Shown: positions 35,187 through 45,200, counted from the stretch's first letter. The stretch is DNA of 64,000 nt from Sphingomonas endophytica (GCF_014199415.1 NZ_JACIJN010000003.1:186001-250000), one strand, 5' to 3'. Notes: generated from the sequence alone by a model not told the origin. Program-made: numbers and translations.

Positions 35187-35512
35187 GGCGACGCTCTATA
35201 AGCGCGCTCGCTCCGCGGCAACAGCGCCGCGCGCCGGCCCGCTTCATGCGCGTAGCATGCAAAAAATTTTTGCCTGCTTGCATTCCGAAAATCGGCTCAA
35301 GTCCACGCGTCGCTCCGGCGACCGGTTCGCAGGCTGCGATGAGGGGACTTGCCTGCCCGGCGCATCTGCCACAATCTGTAGAGGTAGAGGCCGGACTGCG
35401 GCGCTATCGGTGGTAAGGTGGCGGGTGACGCCCCCCATCGCTGGCGCGACCGGCCGCGAACTTGAAATAGCCGATCCGACACGGATCGCACCACTGACAG
35501 GCGGGCGAGAGC
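35187..35512. promoter_or_regulatory. Divergent fumA/nrdA intergenic region
   Basis: This 326-base gap must carry promoters for both genes. Visible elements are a 15-base palindrome GCAAAAAATTTTTGC at about 35259-35273 in an otherwise GC-rich stretch, a TTGCATTCC word just after it, and CCACAATCTGTAG at 35369-35381. The last is only loosely similar to an NrdR box, and no second, properly spaced box was found. No open reading frame with protein-like character was seen. Confidence 0.4.
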
Positions 35513-37444
35513 ATGAACTTCACGACCACGGACGCCGAGGCGATGAGCGCAGACATGATCGAGACCATGACGGCCCAGGCGACCGCAGAGGCGACTGCCA
35601 CCGAACAGGCGATCGCCAAGCATGGCGCGCGTACCGCGCCCTATCCGCTCGACGTCGATCACAGCCGCGACGCGCTGCTGACCGACTTCGGCAAGGAGAC
35701 GCTCAAGGACCGCTATCTGCTGCCGGGCGAAAGCTATCAGGACCTGTTCGTCCGCGTCGCCAGCGCCTATGCCGACGATCAGGCGCACGCGCAGCGGCTG
35801 TACGACTATATCTCGAAGCTGTGGTTCATGCCGGCCACCCCGGTGCTGTCGAACGGCGGCACCGGCCGCGGGCTGCCGATCTCCTGCTATCTCAACTCGG
35901 TCCCCGACAGCCTCGACGGCATCGTCAAGACGTGGAACGAGAACGTCTGGCTCGCGTCGCGCGGCGGCGGGATCGGCACCTATTGGGGCAATGTCCGCGG
36001 GATCGGCGAGCCGGTCGGGCTCAACGGCAAGACCAGCGGCATCATCCCGTTCGTGCGCGTCATGGATTCGCTGACGCTCGCGATCAGCCAGGGTTCGCTG
36101 CGCCGCGGTTCGGCGGCCTGCTACCTCGACATCTCGCACCCGGAAATCGAGGAGTTCCTCGAAATCCGTAAGCCCTCGGGCGATTTCAACCGCAAGGCGC
36201 TTAACCTGCACCACGGCGTGCTGATCCCCGACGCGTTCATGGCCGCCGTGCGCGAGGGCGCGGAATGGCAATTGCTGTCGCCGAAAGACAAGACCGTCCG
36301 CGCCACCGTCGACGCGCGCGCCCTGTTCCAGAAGCTGGTCGAAACCCGGCTGGCGACTGGCGAACCGTACATCGTCTTCTCCGACCATGTGAACTCGACG
36401 ATGCCCAAGCATCACCGCGAACTCGGGCTCAAGGTCTCGACCTCGAACCTGTGCAGCGAGATCACGCTGCCGACCGGCACCGATCATCTCGGCAACGACC
36501 GGACCGCAGTCTGCTGCCTGTCGTCGCTCAATCTCGAGACGTGGGACCAGTGGAAGGACGAGAAGGGCTTCGTCGAGGACGTGATGCGCTTCCTCGACAA
36601 CGTCCTGCAGGATTACATCGACCGCCACGAACCCGGCATGGAGCGCGCGGCCTATAGCGCGGCGCGCGAGCGCTCGGTGGGTCTGGGCGTGATGGGCTTC
36701 CACTCGTTCCTGCAGGCACGCGGGCTGCCGTTCGAGGGCGCGATGGCCAAGAGCTGGAACCTCCGCATGTTCAAGCAGATCAATGCGCAGGTGAACGAGG
36801 CGTCGATGGTGCTCGCGCATGAGCGCGGGCCGTGCCCCGATGCCGCCGATGTCGGCGTCATGGAGCGGTTCAGCTGCAAGATGGCGATCGCGCCCACCGC
36901 ATCGATCTCGATCATCTGCGGCGGCACCAGCGCGTGCATCGAGCCGATCCCGGCCAACATCTACACGCACAAGACGCTGTCGGGCAGCTTCGCGGTCAAG
37001 AACCCGTATCTGGAGAAGCTGCTCAGCGAGAAGAGCAAGAACGCGGATTCGGTGTGGAACTCGATCCTCGAGCACGGCGGGTCGGTGCAGCACCTCGACT
37101 TCCTCTCGCAGGAAGAGAAGGACTGCTACAAGACCTCGTTCGAGATCGACCAGCGCTGGCTTCTCGAACTCGCCGGCGATCGCACGCCGTACATCGATCA
37201 GGCGCAGTCGCTGAACCTGTTCATCCCCGCCGATGTCGAAAAGTGGGACCTGCTGATGCTCCACTTCCGCGCGTGGGAGCTGGGCATCAAGTCGCTGTAT
37301 TATCTCCGCTCCAAGTCGGTGCAGCGCGCCGGCTTCGCGGGCTCGGAAGGCTCGGGCGGGGTCGAGGCCGACAACACGATCGCGACGCCGAAATTCTCGA
37401 TCGGCGAAACCACCGACTATGACGAGTGCCTCGCCTGTCAATAA
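35513..37444 (+). CDS. nrdA: Ribonucleotide reductase class Ia, alpha subunit
   Basis: A 643-residue catalytic subunit that reduces ribonucleoside diphosphates. The ten-stranded barrel shows FMPATPVLSNGGTGRG, PISCYLNSVPDSLDGI with one redox Cys, STSNLCSEITLPT with the thiyl Cys, and APTASISIICGGTSACIEP. The C-terminal CxxC relay ends the protein as ECLACQ. The N-terminus (about 50 residues) is too short for an ATP-cone, so overall-activity feedback by dATP through this subunit is not expected. Unusually, the beta subunit gene is about 21 kb away at 58268. A perfect hairpin follows the stop. Confidence 0.95.
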   Translation: MNFTTTDAEAMSADMIETMTAQATAEATATEQAIAKHGARTAPYPLDVDHSRDALLTDFGKETLKDRYLLPGESYQDLFVRVASAYADDQAHAQRLYDYISKLWFMPATPVLSNGGTGRGLPISCYLNSVPDSLDGIVKTWNENVWLASRGGGIGTYWGNVRGIGEPVGLNGKTSGIIPFVRVMDSLTLAISQGSLRRGSAACYLDISHPEIEEFLEIRKPSGDFNRKALNLHHGVLIPDAFMAAVREGAEWQLLSPKDKTVRATVDARALFQKLVETRLATGEPYIVFSDHVNSTMPKHHRELGLKVSTSNLCSEITLPTGTDHLGNDRTAVCCLSSLNLETWDQWKDEKGFVEDVMRFLDNVLQDYIDRHEPGMERAAYSAARERSVGLGVMGFHSFLQARGLPFEGAMAKSWNLRMFKQINAQVNEASMVLAHERGPCPDAADVGVMERFSCKMAIAPTASISIICGGTSACIEPIPANIYTHKTLSGSFAVKNPYLEKLLSEKSKNADSVWNSILEHGGSVQHLDFLSQEEKDCYKTSFEIDQRWLLELAGDRTPYIDQAQSLNLFIPADVEKWDLLMLHFRAWELGIKSLYYLRSKSVQRAGFAGSEGSGGVEADNTIATPKFSIGETTDYDECLACQ

Positions 37445-37475
37445 GCGCGCTCACCACGCGCTCACCCGGCGGGAT

Positions 37476-37502
37476 GGCGGGGTTCACGCGATGAACCCCG
37501 CC
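37476..37502 (+). terminator. Hairpin downstream of nrdA
   Basis: GGCGGGGTTCA and TGAACCCCGCC form a perfect 11-base-pair stem around CGCGA, 31 bases after the nrdA stop. There is no U-tract, so it may terminate weakly or protect the transcript end. Confidence 0.6.
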
Positions 37503-37889
37503 TGACGGCCTGGCGGGGTCGACGTTGAGCTTGAGCCGGCCTTCGCTTGCTCGCAAAGGCCGCCGGATGGCCGGCAAGACCGAAGCGACGATCGCGATTC
37601 CCACGGTCGTCGCCCGCGTATCGAACCGCACAATTCGCTGCTCGACGCGGTGGGGACGTGATCCGCGGCGTCGCTATCCGCGACTGCGCCAGTCAGCCGG
37701 ATTCCGGATCACGTCCGGCCCGCCGCATGGAAGCGCTGTCCGGAACGACACGCCGCCCATGATCGCGAGATTTCCGAAGATCGATGATGCGCGGGACTCA
37801 CCGGCGTGAGCCCGGTACGTTCGTACCAGACGGTCGCCCGAAGCCGTGGATTTCCGTCAGTCCCATCGCGCCAACGCGCTGATGGAAAA
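37503..37889. other. Gene-poor intergenic stretch
   Basis: These 387 bases between nrdA and tRNA-Leu contain no reading frame with recognisable protein character. There are several short GC-rich inverted words (for example GCCGCCGGATGGCCGGC), but I see no member of the dispersed repeat families and no convincing regulatory element. Confidence 0.6.
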
Positions 37890-37976
37890 TGGTGCCCAGA
37901 AGAGGACTCGAACCTCCACGACCTTGCGATCGCCAGCACCTGAAGCTGGTGCGTCTACCAATTCCGCCATCTGGGC
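37890..37976 (-). tRNA. tRNA-Leu (anticodon CAG)
   Basis: An 87-nt tRNA on the minus strand. The acceptor 5' strand GCCCAGA pairs with TCTGGGC, followed by discriminator A and an encoded CCA. The D arm is GGCGGAATTGGTAGACGC. The anticodon stem CCAGC/GCTGG encloses the loop TTCAGGT, giving anticodon CAG. A long variable arm (CGATCGCAAGGTCG), typical of leucine tRNAs, is followed by the T arm GGAGGTTCGAGTCCTC. Confidence 0.97.
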
Positions 37977-37992
37977 ACGGGGTAGGCCGGTG

Positions 37993-38021
37993 CCTCTATG
38001 GGCGGGTGCCGGGGGTGTCAA
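37993..38021 (-). promoter_or_regulatory. Promoter of tRNA-Leu
   Basis: On the minus strand TTGACA (38021-38016) is followed after exactly 17 bases by TAGAGG (37998-37993). The start point would fall about ten bases before the mature 5' end of the tRNA, a good fit for a tRNA promoter. Confidence 0.6.
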
Positions 38022-38147
38022 CACGATTTTGTCGCACCCGCGGCATTTTTTGCACCGCGGCATCGAAAGCGGCTAAACCTTGTCAACGCCGGGTGCGGCG
38101 GGCAAGGCACGCGCACGGGCGAAAGGGCTTTCGGGATGAAGGACGGC

Positions 38148-39077
38148 ATGGACAACAAGCTGGTGACGCTGATCGGCGGCGGAGGCTTCCTCGGTCGCTA
38201 TATCGCGCAGGCGCTGCTGTCGGCGGGCGCACGGGTGCGCATCGCCCAGCGCGATCCGCGGCAGGCATTCTTCCTGAAGCCGCAGGGCGGTCTCGGGCAG
38301 ACGCAGTTCGTCGCGGTCGACGTGACCCGTCCCGAGACGATTGCCAACGCGGTCCATGGCGCGGATGGCGTCGTCAATCTCGTCGGCACCTTCGCGGGCA
38401 ATCTGGCGCGCGTTCACGTCGACGGCGCGCGACACGTCGCGGACGTCGCGGCGAGGAACGGTGCGGCGCTGGTCCATGTCTCGGCGATCGGCGCGGACGC
38501 GAACGGCGACTCCCTTTATGCCCGGACCAAGGGTCAGGGTGAGGACGCGGTCCGCACCGCCTGCCCGTCGGCGACGATCCTGCGCCCTTCGACCGTCTTC
38601 GGGCGTGAGGACCAGTTCGTGAACCGCTTCGCCGGGATGATCGCGCGACTGCCGGTGGTGCCGGTGCTCAAGCCGAACGCCCGCTTCCAGCCGGTGTTCG
38701 TCGGCGACGTCGCGCGCGCCGCGGTGACCGCGCTCGCCGATCCAGAGACGTTCGGCGGCCGCACCTTCGAGCTGGGCGGGCCGGAGGTGCTGACGATGCT
38801 CGAACTGCACCAGCGGATCGCACGCCACATCGGCCGCACGCCGCATTTCGCCCCCCTGCCCGACGCGGTCGGCGGGCTGCTCGCCGCGCTGCCGGGGACG
38901 CCGATCAGCGCCGACCAATGGAAGCTGCTCGGGCATGACAGCGTGGTCGGCGCCGGCGCCGAGGGGCTGGCGGCGCTCGGGATCGGCGCGACGTTGCTCG
39001 ACGCGGTCGCACCCGACTGGCTGGTGCGCTACCGCAAGGCGGGCCGCTTCAGCATGATCGAACGCGCGGCGGGCTGA
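38148..39077 (+). CDS. NDUFA9-like NAD(P)-binding epimerase/dehydratase family protein
   Basis: A 309-residue extended short-chain dehydrogenase-like protein of the complex I NDUFA9 type. The Rossmann loop is GGGGFLGRYIAQALLSAG near the N-terminus. VHVSAIGADANGDSLYARTKGQGED shows a Tyr/Lys arrangement related to the YxxxK motif, and ILRPSTVFGREDQFVNRF is a family hallmark. In mitochondria the homologue is an accessory complex I subunit; bacterial members are linked to quinone or respiratory functions without proof. ATG 38148 (MDNKLVTLIGGGG) has AGGA four bases upstream; an ATG at 38136 adds four residues. The gene is followed by uppP after 35 bases. Confidence 0.86.
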   Translation: MDNKLVTLIGGGGFLGRYIAQALLSAGARVRIAQRDPRQAFFLKPQGGLGQTQFVAVDVTRPETIANAVHGADGVVNLVGTFAGNLARVHVDGARHVADVAARNGAALVHVSAIGADANGDSLYARTKGQGEDAVRTACPSATILRPSTVFGREDQFVNRFAGMIARLPVVPVLKPNARFQPVFVGDVARAAVTALADPETFGGRTFELGGPEVLTMLELHQRIARHIGRTPHFAPLPDAVGGLLAALPGTPISADQWKLLGHDSVVGAGAEGLAALGIGATLLDAVAPDWLVRYRKAGRFSMIERAAG

Positions 39078-39112
39078 CGCCTGCCGCGGCCATCCTTTAG
39101 CGGGGACCGCGC

Positions 39113-39922
39113 GTGAACGACCTTCTCACCATCATCCTGCTCGGCGTCGTCGAGGGGGTCACCGAATTCCTGCCGGTCTCCTCGACCGGCCATCTCGTTC
39201 TCGCCGGTGCCTTGCTCGGCCTGTCCGAAGGCGATGCGACCTTCGACATCGTCATCCAGCTCGGCGCGATCCTCGCGGTGGTCGTGCTGTTCTGGCGGCG
39301 CTTCCTCCGCGTCGGCACCGGGCTGCTGCGGCGCGAGCCCCCGGCGATCCAGTTCACGCGCAACGTCCTGCTCGGCTTCCTGCCATCGGCGTTCGTCGGC
39401 GCGATCGCCTATTCGGCGATCCGCGCGGTGCTGGAGGCGCCGGGCACCGGGCCGTTCGTCGTCGCGGTCGCGCTGATCGTCGGCGGCGTCGCGATCCTGT
39501 TCATCGAGCGCGTCGCGCCGCGCGCCGCCGGCGGCTCGGTCGAGACGATGCGCTGGAAGACCGCGCTTGGGATCGGGGTGGTGCAATGCCTGTCGATGAT
39601 CCCGGGGGTCAGCCGCTCGGGCGCGACGATCATGGGCGCGCGCGCGATGGGAGTCGATCAGGAAACCGCCGCCGAGTTCAGCTTCTTTCTCGCCATTCCG
39701 ACGATGATGGGCGCGACGACGCTGGCGCTCTGGAAAAGCCGGCATGAGCTGGGCGACGCGCATCTTTCGGCAATCGCGATCGGCTTCGTCGTCTCGTTCA
39801 TCGTCGCAATGGTGGTGATCCGCTGGTTCATGGCGATCGTCACCAAGCACGGCTTTGCGCCCTTCGCCTGGTATCGAATCATCGTCGGCGTCATGGCGCT
39901 CGCTGCGCTGGCGATCCGATAA
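39113..39922 (+). CDS. uppP: Undecaprenyl-diphosphatase UppP/BacA (GTG start)
   Basis: A 269-residue inner membrane protein that dephosphorylates undecaprenyl diphosphate to recycle the peptidoglycan and polysaccharide carrier lipid; overproduction gives bacitracin resistance. Motif 1 is GVVEGVTEFLPVSSTGHL with the catalytic Glu, and motif 2 is PGVSRSGATIMGARAMG with the conserved Arg. About seven or eight hydrophobic helices are visible. The GTG at 39113 is preceded by GGGGA. The gene follows the NDUFA9-like gene closely and is probably co-transcribed with it. Confidence 0.96.
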   Translation: MNDLLTIILLGVVEGVTEFLPVSSTGHLVLAGALLGLSEGDATFDIVIQLGAILAVVVLFWRRFLRVGTGLLRREPPAIQFTRNVLLGFLPSAFVGAIAYSAIRAVLEAPGTGPFVVAVALIVGGVAILFIERVAPRAAGGSVETMRWKTALGIGVVQCLSMIPGVSRSGATIMGARAMGVDQETAAEFSFFLAIPTMMGATTLALWKSRHELGDAHLSAIAIGFVVSFIVAMVVIRWFMAIVTKHGFAPFAWYRIIVGVMALAALAIR

Positions 39923-40077
39923 GGATTGAACCGGACCTACTTTGCGGCTCTTGTTGCAAGCTGGTCGCAGCTACTAGCAACTTCGCCCGATATTTAGGTC
40001 AGCAATGCTGTCAGTTCTGACGAATTCGGCGTGACAGCGCCTGATCCATATGAGAGGTCGGCGATCGGAGGACACCG

Positions 40078-41517
40078 ATGGCCGACATGCTCAAGTTCGT
40101 TGAACGCCCGCAATCCTATCCGGCGAAGCGCGCCGCCGACGCGCGCGCCGAGGATTTCCGCGAGATCGCCGAACGCTATGCCACCCCCGCCGCCGAGGAT
40201 CAGGCAGGGCGCTGCTCGCAATGCGGCGTGCCTTATTGCTCGGTGCACTGCCCGCTCCACAACCACATCCCCGACTGGCTGCGACTGACCGCGGAGGGCC
40301 GGTTGCGCGAGGCCTATGAGCTTAGCAACGCCACCTCGACCATGCCCGAAATCTGCGGCCGCATCTGCCCGCAGGACCGGCTGTGCGAGGGCAATTGCGT
40401 CATCGAGTTCAGCGGCCACGGCGCGGTGACGATCGGCTCGGTCGAGAAGTTCATCACCGACACCGCCTGGGAAGAAGGCTGGGTCGAGCCGCTCGTCCCC
40501 GGCCCGGCGCGCGGCCAGTCGGTCGGCGTGATCGGCGCGGGTCCGGCCGGGCTCAGCGCCGCCGAATATCTGCGCGGCCACGGCTATGAGGTGCATGTCT
40601 ACGACCGCCACGACCGCGCCGGCGGGCTGCTGACCTATGGCATTCCCGGCTTCAAGCTCGAGAAGCCGGTGGTGATGCGGCGGGTCGAACGGCTCAAGGC
40701 CGGCGGGATCGTCTTCCACGAAGGCTTCGAGGTCGGCCGCGACGCGACTCTCGACGAATTGCGCGCGCGTCACGACGCGCTGCTGATCGCGACCGGCGTC
40801 TACAAGGCGCGCGCGATCGACGTGTCGGGCAACGACCTGAACGGCGTCGTCGCCGCGCTGGACTATCTCACCGCGTCGAACCGCAAGAGCTTCGGTGACG
40901 TCGTTCCCGAGTTCGAGGACGGTCGGCTCAACGCCGCCGGCAAGAATGTCGTCGTGATCGGTGGCGGCGACACCGCGATGGACTGCGTCCGCACCGCGAT
41001 CCGCCAGGGCGCGACGTCGGTGAAGTGTCTCTATCGCCGCGACCGCGCCAACATGCCCGGCTCGCAGCGCGAGGTCGCCAATGCCGAGGAGGAGGGCGTC
41101 GAGTTCGTGTGGCTCTCCGCCCCGGCCGGTTTCTCGGGCGCGGACGGCAGCGCGACGACGGTCCGCGCCAACCGGATGCGGCTCGGCGCGCCCGACGCAA
41201 GCGGCCGCCGCGCGCCCGAGGTCGATCCCGGCGCGGCGGAGGACATGCCCGCCGATCTGGTCATCAAGGCGCTCGGCTTTGACGCCGAGGAACTGCCGCG
41301 GCTGTGGGGCGCGCCCGAACTGGGCGTGACGCGCTGGGGCACGGTGCTGGTCGACAGCAAGACGCTGATGACCAGCCTCGATGGCGTGTTCGCGGCGGGC
41401 GACATCGTGCGCGGTGCGTCGCTGGTGGTGTGGGCGATCCGCGACGGCCGCGACGTCGCGGCGACGATGCACCAGCATCTGAAGGCGAAGGCCAAGGCGG
41501 CGAAGGTGGCGGCGTGA
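40078..41517 (+). CDS. gltD: Glutamate synthase (NADPH) small subunit
   Basis: A 479-residue flavoprotein that passes electrons from NADPH to the large subunit during glutamate formation from glutamine and 2-oxoglutarate. The N-terminal cysteine pattern RCSQCGVPYCSVHCPLHN and later CGRICPQDRLCEGNC bind Fe-S clusters. The FAD-binding loop is GVIGAGPAGLSAAEYLRGHG and the NADPH-binding loop VVIGGGDTAMDCVRTAIRQG. The ATG at 40078 has CGGAGGA upstream. The 155-base gap before it presumably holds the promoter, but no clear boxes were found. The stop overlaps the next gene's GTG, so gltD is translationally coupled to the inserted nucleotidyltransferase gene rather than directly to gltB. Confidence 0.95.
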   Translation: MADMLKFVERPQSYPAKRAADARAEDFREIAERYATPAAEDQAGRCSQCGVPYCSVHCPLHNHIPDWLRLTAEGRLREAYELSNATSTMPEICGRICPQDRLCEGNCVIEFSGHGAVTIGSVEKFITDTAWEEGWVEPLVPGPARGQSVGVIGAGPAGLSAAEYLRGHGYEVHVYDRHDRAGGLLTYGIPGFKLEKPVVMRRVERLKAGGIVFHEGFEVGRDATLDELRARHDALLIATGVYKARAIDVSGNDLNGVVAALDYLTASNRKSFGDVVPEFEDGRLNAAGKNVVVIGGGDTAMDCVRTAIRQGATSVKCLYRRDRANMPGSQREVANAEEEGVEFVWLSAPAGFSGADGSATTVRANRMRLGAPDASGRRAPEVDPGAAEDMPADLVIKALGFDAEELPRLWGAPELGVTRWGTVLVDSKTLMTSLDGVFAAGDIVRGASLVVWAIRDGRDVAATMHQHLKAKAKAAKVAA

Positions 41518-41810
41518 GGCTTGAACCCGGCGAAGCGGAGGCGATCCGGCGCGCCGCGCGTCGGGCGTTCGGCCCCTCGGCTGTGGTCCGGCTGTTCGGC
41601 AGTCGCACCAGCGATGCGCGCAAGGGAGGCGACATCGACCTCCACGTCGAAGTCGAGGAAGATATCAGCGAATTGGCTGCACGTGCCCGCTTCGATGAGG
41701 CATTGTTCGCGCAAATAGAAGAGCAGAAGGTGGACGTTGTGATGCATCGTCGCGGCGAACCGCCGTCCGCGATAGACTTGATCGCGCTACGCGACGGGAT
41801 CATCTTGTGA
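41514..41810 (+). CDS. MNT-type nucleotidyltransferase, MntA-like antitoxin candidate
   Basis: A 98-residue minimal nucleotidyltransferase. LFGSRTSDARKGGDIDLHVE provides the Gly29-Ser30 loop and the catalytic Asp40-x-Asp42 after nine residues, the hallmark of MNT-fold enzymes. In MntA-HepT modules such proteins AMPylate the toxin tyrosine and so neutralise it. The GTG at 41514 overlaps the gltD stop (GTGA), and its own stop overlaps the HEPN gene start in the same way. Two rare ATA isoleucine codons (in AQIEE and SAIDL), against near-exclusive ATC use around, suggest a foreign origin. A general nucleotidyltransferase role cannot be excluded. Confidence 0.85.
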   Translation: MRLEPGEAEAIRRAARRAFGPSAVVRLFGSRTSDARKGGDIDLHVEVEEDISELAARARFDEALFAQIEEQKVDVVMHRRGEPPSAIDLIALRDGIIL

Positions 41811-42298
41811 CACGCGACGGCGAAATCGCGATGCTGCGTGAGCATCTGGCGACGGTCGCCCGCCTTGCCGACCGGCTTGTCGTGCTGCGCGCGCGGCTGG
41901 AATCGATCATGCCCATCGACGCCGATCGGATGCGTAGCCTCGATCCGGACCGCGACATCGACGTGCTGGCCTTCCTGAAAACGTTCGAGCAGTTGGAAGA
42001 CACGCTCGGTCGTACCCTGAAGACGATCGCCATGCTGATGCAACTCGGCAAGGTCGAGCGACTGACGCCGCGTGACGTGGCCCAGCGCGCTGCCGCACTT
42101 GGCGTGATCGACGATCCGAGGGTCTGGGCCGATGCGGTGCGAGTCCGCAATGAATTGGCCCATGAATACCCCCTGCGTCCCGACAAGCAGGCCGCGCAGG
42201 TCAACGCCGCATGGGAGAAGAGCGAAATCCTCTTCGCCACGCGGCTATCCATCGACAATTTCGTAGAGCGGGAAAGGCTTCTTCATGGCGACATCTGA
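41807..42298 (+). CDS. HEPN-domain protein, HepT-like ribonuclease toxin candidate
   Basis: A 163-residue all-helical protein. Residues Arg114 to Tyr121 read RNELAHEY, an exact RX4HXY motif: Arg and His form the HEPN ribonuclease site, and the Tyr is the residue AMPylated by MntA in characterised MntA-HepT pairs. It starts with GTG overlapping the MNT gene (GTGA). Its end overlaps the gltB start by 14 bases, and the gltB ribosome-binding site (GGAAAGG, 42271-42277) lies inside it. The toxin assignment comes from motif and gene pairing; catalytic activity in this genome is inferred. Confidence 0.84.
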   Translation: MTRDGEIAMLREHLATVARLADRLVVLRARLESIMPIDADRMRSLDPDRDIDVLAFLKTFEQLEDTLGRTLKTIAMLMQLGKVERLTPRDVAQRAAALGVIDDPRVWADAVRVRNELAHEYPLRPDKQAAQVNAAWEKSEILFATRLSIDNFVERERLLHGDI

Positions 42299-45200
42299 TC
42301 GCAACCGCCAGTATCTCGCCGAGCACGGCATGTACCGCCCCGAGTTCGAGGGCGATGCCTGCGGTGTCGGCCTCGTCGCCGCGACCGACGGCAAGCCGTC
42401 GCGCCGCGTCGTCCAGTCGGCGATCGACGCACTGAAGGCGGTGTGGCACCGCGGCGCGGTCGACGCCGACGGCAAGACCGGCGACGGCGCGGGCATCCAC
42501 GTCGATTTGCCGGTGCGCTTCTTCGACGATTGCGTCGCCGCCAGCGGCCACAAGCTGATGCCGAACCGGCTCGCGGTCGGCATGGTGTTCCTGCCCCGCA
42601 CCGATCTGTCGGCGCAGGAAACGTGCCGCACGATCGTCGAATCCGAAGTGATCGGCGCCGGCTACACCATCTATGGCTGGCGGCAGGTGCCGGTCGACGT
42701 GTCGGTGATCGGGATGAAGGCGCAGTCGACGCGCCCCGAGATCGAGCAGATCATGATCGCCGGTCCGCTGCCCGGCGACGTGTCGGCGGAGGAGTTCGAG
42801 AAGAACCTCTATCTGGTGCGCCGCCGGATCGAAAAGCGCGTGATCGCGGCGCAGATCCAGGGCTTCTACGTCTGCTCGCTGTCGTGCCGCTCGATCATCT
42901 ACAAGGGGCTGTTCCTCGCCGAGAGCCTGTCGGTCTTCTACCCCGACCTGACCGATGCGCGCTTCGAGAGCCGCGTCGCGATCTTCCACCAGCGCTATTC
43001 GACCAACACCTTCCCGCAATGGTGGCTGGCGCAGCCGTTCCGCTGCCTCGCGCACAATGGCGAGATCAACACGATCCGCGGCAACAAGAACTGGATGCTC
43101 AGCCACGAGATCCGCATGGCGTCGATCGCGTTCGGCGAGCATTCGGAGGACATCAAGCCGGTGATCCCGGCCGGCGCATCGGACACCGCCGCGCTCGACG
43201 CGACGTTCGAGGCGATCTGCCGTTCGGGCCGCGACGCGCCGACCGCCAAGCTGATGCTGGTGCCCGAGGCGTGGCAGAAGAGCACCGACACGCCCGACAG
43301 CCATGCGGCGATGTATCAATATCTCGCCTCGGTGATGGAGCCGTGGGACGGCCCGGCCGCGCTGGCGATGACCGACGGGCGCTGGGCGGTCGGCGGGGTC
43401 GACCGCAACGCGCTGCGCCCGCTGCGTTACACGCAGACCGCCGACGGGCTGCTGATCGTCGGGTCGGAGGCCGGGATGGTGGTGGTGCCGGAGAGCACCG
43501 TGCTCGCCAAGGGCCGGCTCGGGCCGGGGCAGATGATCGCGGTCGACCTTCAGGAAGGGCGCGTGCTGCTCGACCGCGAGGTCAAGGACCGGATCGCCGG
43601 CGAGCAGGATTATGCCGCGATGATCGGCGAATTCTCGACGATGGCCGATCTGCCCCCCGCCCCTGCCGACAGCGTCACCCGCTATGACCGCGCCGATCTG
43701 GCGCGGCGGCAAGTCGCGGCCGGGCAGACGATTGAGGACATGGAGCTGATCCTCTCGCCGATGGTCGAGACCGGCAAGGAAGCGATCGGCTCGATGGGTG
43801 ACGACACGCCGCTGGCGGTCATCTCCGACAAGCCGCGGCTTATCAGCCAGTTCTTCCGGCAGAATTTCGCGCAGGTCACCAACCCGCCGATCGATCCGCT
43901 GCGCGAGCGCTACGTCATGTCGCTCAAGACGCGCTTCGGCAATCTCGCCAACATCCTCGACACCGAGGACCGGCGCGAGCGCGTGCTGGTGCTCGACAGC
44001 CCGGTGCTGACCTCGACCGACTGGGCGCGGCTGAAGGCCTATTTCGGCAATGCCGCCGCCGATATCGACTGCACCTTCGAGGCAGGCGGCGGCGCGGAGC
44101 GGCTGCGCGCCGCGATCCAGCGCATTCGCAACCAGGCCGAACAGGCGGTGCGCGAGGGCAAGAGCGAGCTGTTCCTCACCGACGAGCGCATCGACGAGGA
44201 CCGCGTCGCGATCCCCGGCGTGCTCGCGGCCGCCGCAGTGCACACGCATCTCGTCCGACGCGGCCTGCGCTCCTATGCCTCGATCAACGTCCGCGCCGCG
44301 GAATGCCTCGACACGCATTATTATGCGGTGCTGATCGGCGTCGGCGCGACGACGGTGAACGCCTATCTCGCCGAGGCGGCGATCGCCGATCGCCACGCGC
44401 GCGGGCTGTTCGGCAAATTGTCGATGGAAGAGTGCACCGCACGCCACAAGAAGGCGATCGAGGAAGGGCTGCTCAAGATCCTGTCGAAGATGGGGATCGC
44501 GGTCATCTCCTCGTATCGTGGCGGCTATAATTTCGAGGCGGTGGGCTTGAGCCGCGCCTTGGTCAACGACCTGTTCCCCGGCATGCCCGCCAAGATCAGC
44601 GGCGAGGGCTATGCCTCGCTGCACGTCAACGCGACCGACCGGCACGAGGCCGCCTACGATCAGGCGGTGGCGACGCTGCCGATCGGCGGCTTCTATCGCC
44701 AGCGGCACACCGGCGAGGCGCATGCCTATTCCGCGCAGCTGATGCACCTGCTCCAGACCGCGGTGTCGACCGACAGTTATTCGAGCTACCTGCAATTCTC
44801 GCGCGGGGTGTCGGACCTGCCGCCGATCTATCTGCGCGACCTGCTTCAGTTCAACTTCCCGAACGAGGGCGTGCCGGTCGATCAGGTCGAGGCGATCACC
44901 GAGATCCGCAAGCGCTTCGTCACCCCCGGCATGTCGCTGGGCGCGCTGAGCCCCGAGGCGCATGAGACGCTGGCGATCGCGATGAACCGGATCGGCGCGA
45001 AGGCGGTGTCGGGCGAGGGCGGCGAGGACAAGGTCCGCTACACGCCGTATGACAATGGCGACAACGCCAATTCGGTCATCAAACAGGTCGCGTCGGGGCG
45101 CTTCGGCGTCACCGCGGAATATCTCAACGCCTGCGAGGAGATCGAGATCAAGGTCGCGCAGGGCGCCAAGCCCGGCGAGGGCGGGCAGCTGCCCGGCTTC

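Noticed and set aside
35369..35381. CCACAATCTGTAG upstream of nrdA, repeated at 57461-57473, considered as an NrdR box
   Set aside because: It is not a symmetric NrdR box, no second spaced box exists, and the second copy is not directly before nrdB. A shared 13-mer in 64 kb is expected by chance.
35400..35512. Possible cobalamin riboswitch before nrdA (words such as CACCACTGACAGGCGGGC)
   Set aside because: The conserved core boxes and overall fold of a B12 riboswitch could not be found, and class Ia enzymes do not need the cofactor.
37525..37809. Short plus-strand frame between nrdA and tRNA-Leu
   Set aside because: Arg/Pro-rich translation without any recognisable feature or ribosome-binding site.
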